Source of the DNA: Mesocentrotus franciscanus
Lineage: Eukaryota > Echinodermata > Echinoidea > Camarodonta > Strongylocentrotidae
DNA: 64,000 bases
Assembly: GCA_037976565.1 (NCBI GenBank)
Contig: CP137672.1
Coordinates: 32,596,843-32,660,842, forward strand
Direction of reading: 5' to 3'
Every line of letters starts with the position of its first letter. Position 1 is the first letter of the stretch. Shown here piece after piece: positions 11,400 through 21,577 of this stretch. A model generated the notes under the pieces. It saw nothing but the letters and a program-made list of their open reading frames with translations. It had not been told where the DNA came from and made no database searches. Position numbers and translations under genes: made by a program.

Positions 11400-12575
11400 G
11401 TAATATCAGAAGAAAATGTTTTGAAAGAAGTTAAACTATTGAAAAATAAATCTTCATGTGGAATTGACGGAATCTCTGCACAGCTATTGAAGTTGTCGGC
11501 TCCTGTTATAATTCCATCTTTAACATATTATTTTGTTTAATAAATCACTGCTAGATTGTGTTTATCCTAAACAATTTAAAACTGCTAAAGTGATACCATT
11601 ATTTATATCAGGAAACAAAGATGATCCTTCTAATTTTAGACTCATATCCATTTTACCATCCGTCTCGAAAATTCTGGAAAGACTAGTATGCAATCAACTT
11701 AAATCGTATATGAAAGAAAACAATAATACTCTGCGCCGAGCAATCAGGTTTCAGGCAAAAGCATTCGACTGTAACATCTTTGTTGAAAGTCACCGATGAT
11801 TGGTTGCAAGCACTGGATGGCTGTGTTTATCGATCTGAAAAAGGCGTTTGATACTGTGGACGTTCAAATACTTGTAAAAAAACTTTCCAGCATTGGTGTA
11901 TCGAGGGACACATTACCTTGGTTTGAAAGTTACTTGTATAACCGTAAGATGTGTACCTGTATTGATTCTGCTACATCAAATATTTTAGATATAGATTATG
12001 GAATTCCTCAAGGGTCCATACTTGGCCCTATTTTAATAGTTATATAAATGATCTGGTGAAACAAGATACTGTGCTATATTTTTCTCATAAAAGTGTTGAT
12101 ATTGTTGAAACAAATATTAATTTCGATCTACGTAAAATACATAGCTGGCTATATGCTGTAATAAACTCAGTCTTAACGTTGACAAAACCATTTGTATGTT
12201 ATTTGGAACTGGGCAATGTTATCGAAATGTAATATCTTAAATGTAAATATAATGTGGTAAACGTATTGTCCAATGTAATACTGTGAAATATCTTGGAATG
12301 CATCTTGATACCAAGTTAAAATGGGATATTCATATTGACGAAATGGTTGTAAGTTTTCTAGCTCGTCTTCGACATTTTATATCGGAATCCAATCTGAAGA
12401 TGGTATATAATTCAATTATAGGCTTCCACTTTTTGATTATGCAGAATTGCAGATATTGTTTATGATTCGGCAAGCAAGAAACACACTGACCGCCTCCAAA
12501 AATTACAAAACAGGGCCGGTCGTATCATTTTGAAAATTAATCCTTTTAACCATGTTTCTAATAACGATATTCATG
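11400..12575 (+). pseudogene. Dead LINE (non-LTR retrotransposon) reverse transcriptase fragment
   Basis: In successive frames: an N-terminal RT block (CGIDGISAQLLKL; PKQFKTAKVIPLF; NFRLISILPSVSKILERLV), then FIDLKKAFDTVD, then YGIPQGSILGPI, a C-terminal block (KYLGMHLDTKLKW) and QNRAGRIIL. These are RT motifs of CR1/Jockey-like LINEs. The segment that should contain the catalytic Tyr-x-Asp-Asp is missing: the sequence goes from the 'NDLVKQ' block straight into 'DTVLYFS'. In-frame stops and shifts add to this. Endonuclease and ORF1 are absent on the 5' side, and a MITE copy interrupts the 3' side at 12,576. Confidence 0.85.
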
Positions 12576-12942
12576 TTAAAGGTAAAGGCCAGTTTTGGAA
12601 ACGCCAGTTTTGGAAACGCCCCTCTCTCAAAAAATGAAATTGAAGCTCTCATTACCAATCATGTGAAAGAATATGTTTTGACTTATACGTGATGATACAA
12701 ATTTTGCCGGGAAAGTCGGGAAACCGCCTACTAATTGATATATTTGGTAAATTATTATATCTATTGGGACCAAATAGATATCGCGCACGTGGTCGCTCAG
12801 TCCCATCATACATCTTTCTGTGTACAGTGCTTGTAATTACCAAGACTGGGCCAAATTTCTTATCATTTTGATGATTTCAGAACCTTGCAGTACACACCAA
12901 TACTTATATGCTAGATGATCAACCTTTTCTGATCGATTCCAC
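12576..12942 (-). mobile_element. MITE-like dispersed repeat, copy 2 (inverted, one end lost)
   Basis: Starts at TTAAAGG (12,576) inside the LINE fragment and runs through the same interior as 1063-1464 but in reverse orientation, ending near CTGATCGATTCC. The outer TIR present in copy 1 is missing on the right. The duplicated CCAGTTTTGGAAACG near 12,590-12,615 is a local tandem copy. It inserted after the LINE. Confidence 0.65.
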
Positions 12943-13046
12943 AGTGGGGGTGTGTTTATGCTACGCTAATATGTTTGAGGTATTATGTATTCAAATTATG
13001 TTATTTTATGTTGTACCTATGCATGTACTGTATGTTGTATAATAAC

Positions 13047-14515
13047 CCCAAGACGAAAATCCAATTGAATCCCCATTGAATGTCCCCATTGAATCCCAAT
13101 TGAATACCAATTGGTAATTTGGAGTACATGGAAAGTGAAACAATGGGTACCTATTGAAATCAATTGGTCCCCATTGAAACCGAAAGGCAATTGGTCCCCA
13201 TTGCATTGAATCCCAATTGAATACCAATTGGCAATTTGCAGTACATGGAAAGTGAAACAATGGGTACCTATTGAAACCAATTGGCAATCGGTCCGATCCC
13301 CATTGAAACCGAAAGGCAATTGGTCCCCATTGAAACCAACTGGCAATTGGTAAATCGAGAACTATTGATAAATCGATACTTCGTAATCAATGTTGGCAAC
13401 TGTCCATCAAGAGGTACATTCTAATCTCTATTGCATTAACTCCATCACAAAGATCATTTGAAGTGAATTATTAAAGGATTGACTTTAAAAAGATTGAGGA
13501 TCGTACAAACATATATAATAAACATACATGTTATTGCTTGGTTAGTAATCATATAATCAATATATCTATTGCTAAAACGTGCATGTAATTGTAAAATGAT
13601 CAGACAATCTATTGGTCAATAATTGCTGAAGGAAAATACAAATCACAAAATATTATTGATGTGCATTGTCATAATTTGCTTAACAAATCATGATAAATGT
13701 ATTTTCTGTGACACGTGTAGAGTATACTAATGAATATTCATGAGATACAAAGATCTGTTGGTTTCTATTGGTTTCTATTGGACTGTTTCTATTGGTCCTA
13801 TTGGTTTCTATTGGTCCTATTGGTTTCTATTGGTCCCATTGGGTTCTATTGGTCTTATTGATCATATCGGTCCTATTGGTTTCTATTGGTCTAATTGGTT
13901 TATATTGATCCTATTGGTTTCTATTGGTCCAATTGGGTTCTATTGAGCATTGGTCCTATTGGTTTCTATGGGTCCTATTGGTTGAAACCAATTGAACACC
14001 AATTGAATTTTCAATTGGTTTCAATTGGACAAATTGGCCCCATTAGACTTTAATGGGATTTCAATTGGTTTCAATTGGACCAATTGGCCCCATTAGACTT
14101 TAATGGGATTTCAATTGGTTTCAATTGGTCCAATTGGCCCCATTAGACTTTTAAAAAGGATTTCAATTGCTTTCAATTGGCCCCATTAGACTTTAATGGG
14201 ATTTCAATTGGTTTCAATTGGTCCAATTGGCCCCATTAAACTTTTAAAAAAGATTTCAGTTGGCCCCATTAGACTTTAATGGGATTTCAATTGGACCAAT
14301 TGGCCCCATTAGACTTTAAAAAGGATTTCAATTGGTTTCAATTGGACCAATTGAAGTCCAAAATAGGGCCAATTGAAACCAACTGAAGTCCTATTAAAGT
14401 CCCATTGAGACCAATTAAAACCAATTGGAACCAATTGAAACCAATTGAAACCAATTGAAACCAATTGAAAATTCAATTGGTGTTCAATTGTTTTCAATTG
14501 GATTTTCGTCTTGGG
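13047..14515. mobile_element. Motif-array TIR element, CAATTG type, copy 1
   Basis: Terminal inverted repeats CCAAGACGAAAATCCAATTG are perfect at both ends (about 13,048 and 14,514). The left arm (to about 13,350) and right arm (about 13,755-14,500) consist almost wholly of CCAATTGG / CCAATTGAAA / ATTGGTTTC permutations, including a ~50-bp unit with GGCCCCATTAGACTTTAA. A ~390-bp unique AT-rich core separates them. No transposase is encoded; the ORFs over the arms are repeat artefacts. The second copy is at 55,789-57,068. The core is homologous, in inverse orientation, to the core of the CAGTTG-type element next door. TA-like flanks are only suggestive. Confidence 0.9.
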
Positions 14516-14577
14516 ACTGTTATTATCTTAATTCCTGGACCCCATGCAGGGAGAACAGTTTTGATATACTAACAAAT

Positions 14578-15690
14578 TTCCCAGGTCGAAAAACCAGTAA
14601 GGATTTCCAACTGGTATCTACTGGTTTGAACTGGTCTCAACTCAGTGGTACCAGTTAATACCAGTTGATACAATTTGGAAACCAGTAGAAATACCAGTTA
14701 ACATCTGAGACCAGTTGATATTACCAGTTGATTTACCAGTTGGAAACCAGTAGATGATTACCAGTTGATTTACCACGGTTGAAAACCAGTAGAAATACCA
14801 GTTGACATCTGAGACCAGTTGATATTACCAGTTGATTTACCAGTTGATTTACCAGCTGAAAACCAGTAGATGATTACCAGTTGATTTACCAGTTGAAAAC
14901 CAGTTGAAATATCACTGTTGACATCTGAGACCAGTTGATATTACCAGTTGATTTACCAGTTGAAAACCAGTAGATGATTACCAGTTGAAAACCAGTTGAT
15001 TTACCAATTGAAAACCATTAGATGATTACCAGTTGCTTTACCAGATTAATTTGCATACTTTTTTTCACAGAAAATATAATTATCATGATCTGTCAAGCAA
15101 ATGTGACAACGCACATCAATTTTGTGATTTTTATTTTCTTAGTCAATCATTAACAAATATATTATATATGTTTGATCATGTTTTTCATCTAATTTAAGAC
15201 GTAAAATAGATATAATGATACATGTAATTACTAACCAGAAAACAAAATGTATAATTTTGTATATAAAATATGTATGTACGAAGTCCAAATTTTTAAATTG
15301 GAATGATACGTATATCTGTAATCCACCTCAAATGATTTTTGTGATGGGGTAATTGCAAGAGTTTGGTCCTGTTGGTGGCCATGCAGATGCCAATATTGAT
15401 TATTGATTATAACAATATAAGTTGATTACTGGTCTCAACTGGTAAATCAACTGGAAATATCAACTGGTATATCAACTGGTAAATCTACTGGTTTTCAACT
15501 GGTAAATCAACTGGAAATATCAACTGGTAGTATCAACTGGTAAATCTACTGGTTTTTCAACTGGTTTGTCAACTGGTCCCAGATAGCGTTGTCTCAATTT
15601 CCATATTAAAAACCAGTTGAATATACTGGTTTGAACTGGTACCAGTTGACCAGTTGCCTACTGGTTTCAACTGGTTTTTCGACCTGGGAA
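14578..15690. mobile_element. Motif-array TIR element, CAGTTG type
   Basis: Perfect 19-bp terminal inverted repeats CCCAGGTCGAAAAACCAGT (14,580-14,598; 15,670-15,688), extendable by TT outward. Arms are arrays of ACCAGTTGATTT / ACCAGTTGAAAACC and their complements; the core is about 15,050-15,420. The reverse complement of the core matches the CAATTG-type core: for example ATCATTTGAGGTGGATTA against ATCATTTGAAGTGAATTA, and ATTGATGTGCGTTGTCA against ATTGATGTGCATTGTCA. The outer TIRs are also related, CCA(A/G)G(A/T)CGAAAA(T/A)CCA. Non-coding. Confidence 0.9.
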
Positions 15691-15881
15691 GCTGAATGAA
15701 TTATCCAGCCATTTTACCATTGATTTTACTATATGTAACTGCATTATCTTTGTATTGTTTGTTTTAATATTGTGATATGGAAAATAAAAACCAATACCAA
15801 TATACTGACCCGGATCCATCTATATACGCTCTGACTACAGCAGGGAGAAAAAGACTACGGTGAGGTAAACACGTCTATTAA

Positions 15882-16225
15882 GCGCCACTCTGCCCAATAA
15901 TTCAGATAAAACACTTTTTATCGCCGATAAACTTTGTTTATCGTCGAAAAACACTGTTTATTGAGCGATAAACAGTGTTTATCAAGCGATAAATGTTTAT
16001 AAATATATCGCCGATAAACTTTGTTTATCGTCGAAAAACACTGTTTATCGAGCGATAAATGTTTATAAATATATCGCCGAAAACTGCAGTGTTTATCGAG
16101 AGAAACTCTGTGTTTATCAGTCGATAAAAATAGTTTATCGCTCGATAAGCACTGTTTTTCGGCGATAAACAGTGTCATATCGGCGATAAACAGTGTTTAT
16201 CTGATTTATTGGGCAAATGGCGCGC
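15882..16225. mobile_element. Motif-array TIR element, GATAAAC/AGTG type
   Basis: The left end GCGCCACTCTGCCCAATAAT and the right end (inverted) GCGCGCCATTTGCCCAATAA continue into TCAGATAAA. The interior is made of palindromic CGATAAACAGTGTTTATCG variants. TA flanks both ends (left TA|AGCGCC, right GGCGCGC|TA), consistent with a TA target duplication. Non-coding. Confidence 0.8.
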
Positions 16226-16268
16226 TAGACGGTGCCGCAGTACAGCTCTGCTGATCTGGAGTACAAGT

Positions 16269-16345
16269 GCGCGCCATTTGCCCAATAAATCAGATAAACA
16301 CTGTTTATCGCCGAAGAACACTGTTTATCGAGCGAAAAACACGTC
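16269..16345 (+). mobile_element. Second left-type end of the GATAAAC/AGTG element
   Basis: GCGCGCCATTTGCCCAATAA followed by the motif array restarts 44 bp beyond the complete element and stops after about 75 bp. It is a truncated second copy. Confidence 0.7.
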
Positions 16346-16819
16346 ATCTAAATGGGTTGCTACCATCTTGAGATCTATATAAGAACACTACCTACAGATT
16401 AAACGTCTTTGGCGGTAATTGCTACCTATAGTACTGCGCTGCATGCACGTATAGTAGTGCATGGTGTAGACAGAAATAACCGTCTGGTATGGGTCATTCT
16501 TTAATAAAACTGACATTTGTTGACATTCCCCATACACAGACGGTAACCAATACGGCTCGCAACGGGGGGAGAGATTGAGCCGATTGTGCAGCACTTGTTA
16601 CCCGAAACTTTCTCCCACGATTTTCCTTATTTAGATCTAATTTTCTGATTTATAAATCAGACAGAAATCAAATTTGTATTTTTTTTCTCCTATGTACAGT
16701 TGTATAAGTTTTATTACCTATTTCTAAATGCGAAATTTACGGACTTACGTATATGAATTATCCAATTGTTTATCTCAGAACCATGAAACGGCATTCGAAC
16801 TGGTAATCTATGACATGAC

Positions 16820-17080
16820 CCGCCCGATATATTTCCGGGTCAACCGACCAAAACAAGCCCAATGGCCAATCAGAGCACGTGTTTGATATTGGGCTTATGA
16901 ATATTCAAACATCACCGGCTCAAGCCGGGCTGACTCATACGTAGCTATTGGACGTTCGAAAAGAAAAAATGAATATTCATCAACTCAAACCAAGATGGCT
17001 GACAACAAATCATGTTGACTACAAGACTTTCTCGGATTAATCATTAATTTAGGATCTAAATGAGCAAGCTATCGTAAGTC
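16820..17080 (+). promoter_or_regulatory. Promoter-like CCAAT/E-box cluster
   Basis: CCAAT-type motifs in either orientation at about 16,859, 16,866, 16,888 and 16,945, an E-box CACGTG at 16,876-16,881, then CCAAGATGGCTGAC (YY1-like AAGATGGC) near 16,986, and a donor-like TATC|GTAAGT at about 17,071. This looks like a TATA-less metazoan promoter and first exon, but the short frames from the nearby ATGs do not link convincingly to a downstream exon. Confidence 0.3.
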
Positions 17081-18245
17081 AAGTATATATTTCCGGGTTA
17101 TTTATTATTTGTTATAATTATTAATACTCAGTGTAATATTGCAGCCAAAATGAATATGTGAAGACGTAAAAAGTGAAAAACTCGTTGCATATCTCATTCA
17201 TCGCGGTCCGGCCGAACCGAACCATTCGTTCCGCACACTACCCCATACGCCGTACTTCAGTCTATGTATAGAGGCGGTCAGAGGAGCCAGATGCAATCTC
17301 AGCGGAACAACCGTCGATATCAGAGACTGAAGCTTTCGGTCTATGCATGGTGGTACTTTGTACTGTGCATGCACTTAAGTGCCCACTCAGTAGCCCACTG
17401 TACTTCGACATGCATGTATGATGCAGTAACAATGCCATGGATTGAACTGTTACTAACATGCGATGTAGGCCTATTGTAGATTTTCGTGATCTTGAGGAGA
17501 ATTTGAGTCAACTACAGGTAAGTCTCAGATCTGAAATTCCAATTTTTTCTGCTATATTTTTGGCGCAATTCCGAAAGCCGTCTGGAATCGTTAATTGGGT
17601 ACGATTCTGACCTGAGACGACCCATCTATGCATGCCGTGGGCTGGCCGTGGGCTTGCCGCGCCCGCCTGCGCTGCAGGCCTGGCCTGGGAGCGCACGGTC
17701 GGTCGTGCAATTTGATTCCGCAATTCGCAAGTGAGACTCGACTGCTAGCGCGCGCTAGCCAGCTAGCTAGCAGGGCCCACACATGCATATACATAGCTGC
17801 ATTACTATCCTGGCTGTGTATTAAAAACTGTTCTATTGATTCTCAACATTTCAAACACCACTTTACAAAACTCAACAGAGTTCACTCAAAATCGGTACTT
17901 TAGTGACAATTGATGACACCTAAATAGCAGTAAAATACAATCTTTTTACCTTACCGATGTTAGAAAGAATATTTTTAAAATTCAAATCGTGAGTCTAATA
18001 ATAATATAGATCTAGTCTTAAACTTGCCGTTCAGCCACATCGTATTCATTGTGTGCATTAGTGTGCAATTGTGTGCAGTGTGTGTATTGTGTGTAATTGC
18101 TACCTTTCAGCACGTAGTTCAGCACGTAGTAGTACAGCGCTAGAGGTCAATACACATGTCACATGAGCATTGACTCTATGCTTTGCTGGAGTGGCAGGGC
18201 CCAATAAAATGATCACTTTTTTTTCAGTATGGAATTTTTATATAA
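17081..18245. other. Spacer with one repeat shared with 33.5 kb
   Basis: About 17,840-17,970 is the inverse of about 33,549-33,680 (shared AAATCGGTACTTTAGTGACA and ATAGCAGTAAAATACAATCT). A 38-nt segment at about 17,480-17,517 is flanked by TTGTAG and GTAAGT and open in one frame; it could be a micro-exon but has no partner. No gene is supported. Confidence 0.45.
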
Positions 18246-18249
18246 AAAC

Positions 18250-18665
18250 ATTGTGGAGCAAACTACTTCCGCATTTTTTGAGCTATTCTAAAACAAATTG
18301 ATACACTTGATGTTCTTGAGGTAATGGAGTGCAAGACATTTTTTGTGAAAAAAGTGTTGCCATGGTAACCACAATTTTGCACAAAAAATATGAAAATCTT
18401 GTGGAGCAAACTCCTTCCACAGTTCTTGAGCAATTTTGATGAAAATTAGTACACTTACTATTTTTAAGGTGAGGGGTGCACTCAAGACATATCTTTGTGT
18501 CTTTTGGATAAGGTATTGCCATGGTAACAAAAATTTTGCAAACAAACAATTCAGATAAAAAAAACCTTGTGGAGCAAAATACTCTTGCATTTTTTGAGCT
18601 ATTCTATTAAAGGGATGTTCTTCAGTTGAGGTGATGGTTGCAAGGCATTGCCATGGTTACCCAGG
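18250..18665. repeat. Tandem repeat, unit about 145-150 bp, about 2.7 copies
   Basis: Units start CTTGTGGAGCAAACT at about 18,250, 18,400 and 18,570; each ends with TTGCCATGGTAAC. Divergence is moderate. The minus-strand frames across it are repeat artefacts. Confidence 0.75.
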
Positions 18666-18942
18666 GCTGTCAACTTTGGGAAACTGCTTGGAGTCTTGGA
18701 GGGAGATTTTTTTTTCTTCAGACCATCGAACCAGCGTATCATATGCAAATTTGTTTTGCTCAAGGGGGGGGACGGGGGTGTTGAGCAAAAAAAACAGTTT
18801 AATTTTTGGTGCTCACAATCACCCCCTCCCCTCCCCTCCCCTCCTCGACGGTGTTACGGTCACGTGACCAATTTTTGAGATCAGGTGACTAAGTCAGGTA
18901 CTTCATTCACAGTGCGCGAAAAATCTGATACGAAGAATAACA

Positions 18943-19523
18943 TTAGGATGAGAGAAAGAGAAAGTTATAGAATGATAAAAACAAGGAATAACATAAGAGA
19001 AGGTGATAGAAGTAAGAAACAAAGAATAACATAAGGAAAGACAGAAATAGAAAGTGATAGAATGATAAAAACAAAGAATAGCATAAGAGAAAGTGATAGA
19101 AGGAAGAAACAAAGAATAACATAAGGAAAGACAGAAAGAGAAAGTGATAGAATGATAAAAACATAGAATAACATAGGAGAAGGTGATAGAAGGAAGAAAC
19201 AAAGAATAACATAAGGAAAGACAGAAAGAGAAAGTGATAGAATGATAAAACCAAGGAATAACATATATAAGAGAAGGTGATAGAAGAAAGAAACAAATAA
19301 TAACATAAGGAAAGACAGAAAGAGAAAGTGATAGAATGATAAACAAAGAATAACATAGAGAAAGTGATAGAAGGAAGAAACAAAGAAAAACATAAGGAAA
19401 CTCAAGACAGAAAGAGAAAGTGATAGAATGAAAAAACAAAGAATAACATAAGAGAAGGTGATAGATGGAAGAAACGAAAAATAACATAAGGAAAGACGGA
19501 AAGAGAAAATGACAGAATGATAA
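18943..19523. repeat. 90-bp purine-rich minisatellite, first block
   Basis: The period is 90 bp (AAAGAATAACATAAGGAAAG at 19,021, 19,111 and 19,201). Each unit has two related halves, one with GACAGAAAGAGAAAGTGATA and one with GAGAAGGTGATAGAAGGAAG. The block resumes at 20,157 after a LINE insertion. Because 90 is a multiple of three and the unit lacks stops on the minus strand, frames up to 194 codons stay open in three registers; these are not genes. Confidence 0.9.
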
Positions 19524-20156
19524 AAACGATTTGGCACCTGTATATTTGAAAGAGAAGTTTATTGTTAAGACTACAAACTATGCCCTTAGAAGTACTAATT
19601 TAGTTTTGCCTAAACCGAAAACACAGACTTGTAAGCGTACGTTTTTGTATTGCGGAAGTAAATTATATAATGGGTTATCTATGCACACTCGACAATCAAG
19701 AAGTCTGGCTATATTTAATAAAGAAATAAAAAGTTTAGTTTGACAGAAAAATATGTTTTTAGATAATATTAATACCAATTTATGATTGTAAATAAAAGTT
19801 GTTTATTGTTCTTTGTAATATACCCTGGAGGACTTGGGAGAGGGTAGCGGGAGGGGTTGGCGGTATCGAGAGGGTGGCGGGAGGGGGTAGTGAGGCGAGG
19901 GGGATAGTGCTTTGGTAAATTACTATGATTAAACATTGATATTGTATGTCAATTTATGATTTTTTTTGCTTTTGGACCCCATGGAAGAACAGGACCATTT
20001 TGAAAATGGCCCTGAAATGGGCTATCCAACTGTTTGTCTATAATTATGTAACACATTTACTTACTTTCTTATCATTTTAAATGTGTTTATATGTACCGGT
20101 ATGTTTTTTAAACTTTTATGTATAGGATTTCAGAAATAAAAACAAACAAACAAACA
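19524..20156 (+). mobile_element. 5'-truncated LINE 3' end inserted in the minisatellite
   Basis: The frame at 19,531-19,743 has NYALRSTNLVLPKPKTQTCK, then FLYCGSKLYNGLS and FNKEIKSLV. This is the typical extreme C-terminus of CR1/Jockey-like LINE ORF2. A ~400-bp 3' UTR follows (TTTTGGACCCCATGGAAGA, GAAAATGGCCCTGAAATGGG) and the tail is (CAAA)n at 20,140-20,156. The 90-bp minisatellite continues on both sides. It may belong to the same family as 11,400-12,575. Confidence 0.8.
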
Positions 20157-20470
20157 AAGGTGATAGTAGTAAGAAACAAAGAATAACATAAGGAAAGACA
20201 GAAAGAGAAAGTGATAGAATGATAAAAACAAAGAATAACATAAGAGAAAGTGATAGAAGGAAGAAACAAAGAATAACATAAGGAAAGACAGAAAGAGAAA
20301 GTGATATAGAATGATAAAAACAAAGAATAACATAAGAGAAGGTGATAGAAGGAAGAAACAAATGATAGCAAGAGAAAATAATAGAATAATAAAAACAAAG
20401 AATAACATAAGAAAAGGTGATAGAAGAAGAAACAAAGATTAACATGACAGGAAAGATAGATAGAAAAAAT
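20157..20470. repeat. 90-bp minisatellite, second block
   Basis: Continues the array of 18,943-19,523 after the LINE tail, with about 3.5 units of the same two-half organisation, ending in degenerate units near 20,470. Confidence 0.85.
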
Positions 20471-20889
20471 GATAGAATGATAACAACAGGGATACCGAGG
20501 AGACTGCACCCACGTTGCTGTTTTCACGCGACAGGGATTCACAGAAATTGCCCCCGACTCCCGTCGTGGGCCCAGAAGCTCGCGCATGCGCAGGGGATAA
20601 ATATGACATCGCACGTCGTAGCCCACGTCGGGTGCCTAAATCGAAAGCTCGCTAATGTCACCACCAGTCCCCGGTGGACCAAACACATACACGCAAATAA
20701 CAGCGTCTGCACAAATCGTGTATGATTATGAAATTAACAAATACTAAACTTCTTTATTTATGTATACGCAGAATAATTAAATAATATAGTCAGGAATGAA
20801 CAAGGTCAAAGGCCTTTGATACATACAGGAAGTAATTGAACAGTTCGGTTTAGTTTAAGCGTCATGAATAATCAAATATTAAACTGAAT
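20471..20889. other. Spacer, no feature recognised
   Basis: No supported gene. The plus frame at 20,417-20,725 starts in the minisatellite and resembles nothing known. Confidence 0.4.
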
Positions 20890-21025
20890 ATGGCCTGCTG
20901 ATTAATGTTGAAACTGAAGTTCCATATGACATAGATGTCCACCGTGCCTTGACGATACTGTCGGGTCGGCTTGCCGAGATGCCGAGTGACCTTCAAAGTG
21001 ACCTTCTTGTTCAGCCGTTGAATGC
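20890..21025 (-). CDS. Candidate orphan exon, unknown product
   Basis: On the minus strand, after an acceptor-like TTTTTTTTTGGCCGGGCAG (ending at 21,026), one frame reads IQRLNKKVTLKVTRHLGK, then RQYRQGTVDIYVIWNFSF. Codons prefer G or C at the third position (CTG AAC AAG AAG GTC), unlike the AT-rich surroundings, which suggests past or present coding. I find no clear donor or neighbouring exon. It could be one exon of a gene outside the window or a pseudogene piece. Confidence 0.3.
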
Positions 21026-21577
21026 CTGCCCGGCCAAAAAAAAATCCATTTCGGATATATAGCGATCCTGGTATCAAGGGCTAAGCACAGAGGTGCGACG
21101 GTAAATAGGGATTTACTCTTTCTGTTAACCAACTTTAAATCTAACAAACCTAAGCTATAATAGAGATTGAAAATACACATAAAAGTAGATAAATTTCTAC
21201 ATAACCATCGCCTAATTGTTTCCAAATCTTCCGATAGTCATTCCATTTAAAACTTGTCTTCAACATACATAAGCCTCAGCTTGCGGTTCTCTCTAATTAC
21301 CATAGACGCCGGAAGTGGGGCAAACGCATTTTCGCCCCCCCAAAAAAGCCCCCCCCCCCAAAAAATAAGCAGTAAAGGAGTAAAGATGGTTTTTTTTTAA
21401 AAACCAAAATGAACATAAAAATAATAAAACCTGAATTGAATCACATACAAATTATATTCCATTCAAAGAAAAGGAAAGTTAAAAGGAATTAAATTTCCTA
21501 AACATTCCGCATGCCACCTATATTTATCAATGGAGGTTTTTATAATAGCGATTTAGCGCATATCGTGGAAATGAATA

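Noticed and set aside
13006..13346. Minus frames of repeated FNRYPLFHF / NWYSIGIQ units
   Set aside because: Translation of CCAATTGAAT-type arm repeats of a non-coding TIR element.
13047..15690. CRISPR-like arrays
   Set aside because: Short repeats with spacers of repeat-derived sequence, inverted arms, TIRs and a eukaryotic context; no cas genes.
18903..19537. Long minus-strand open frames (up to 194 codons)
   Set aside because: They lie entirely in the 90-bp minisatellite and are open in three registers at once, as a stop-free repeat with a period divisible by three must be.
20108..20626. 172-codon minus frame
   Set aside because: Same minisatellite (second block) with arbitrary flanks; no family resemblance.
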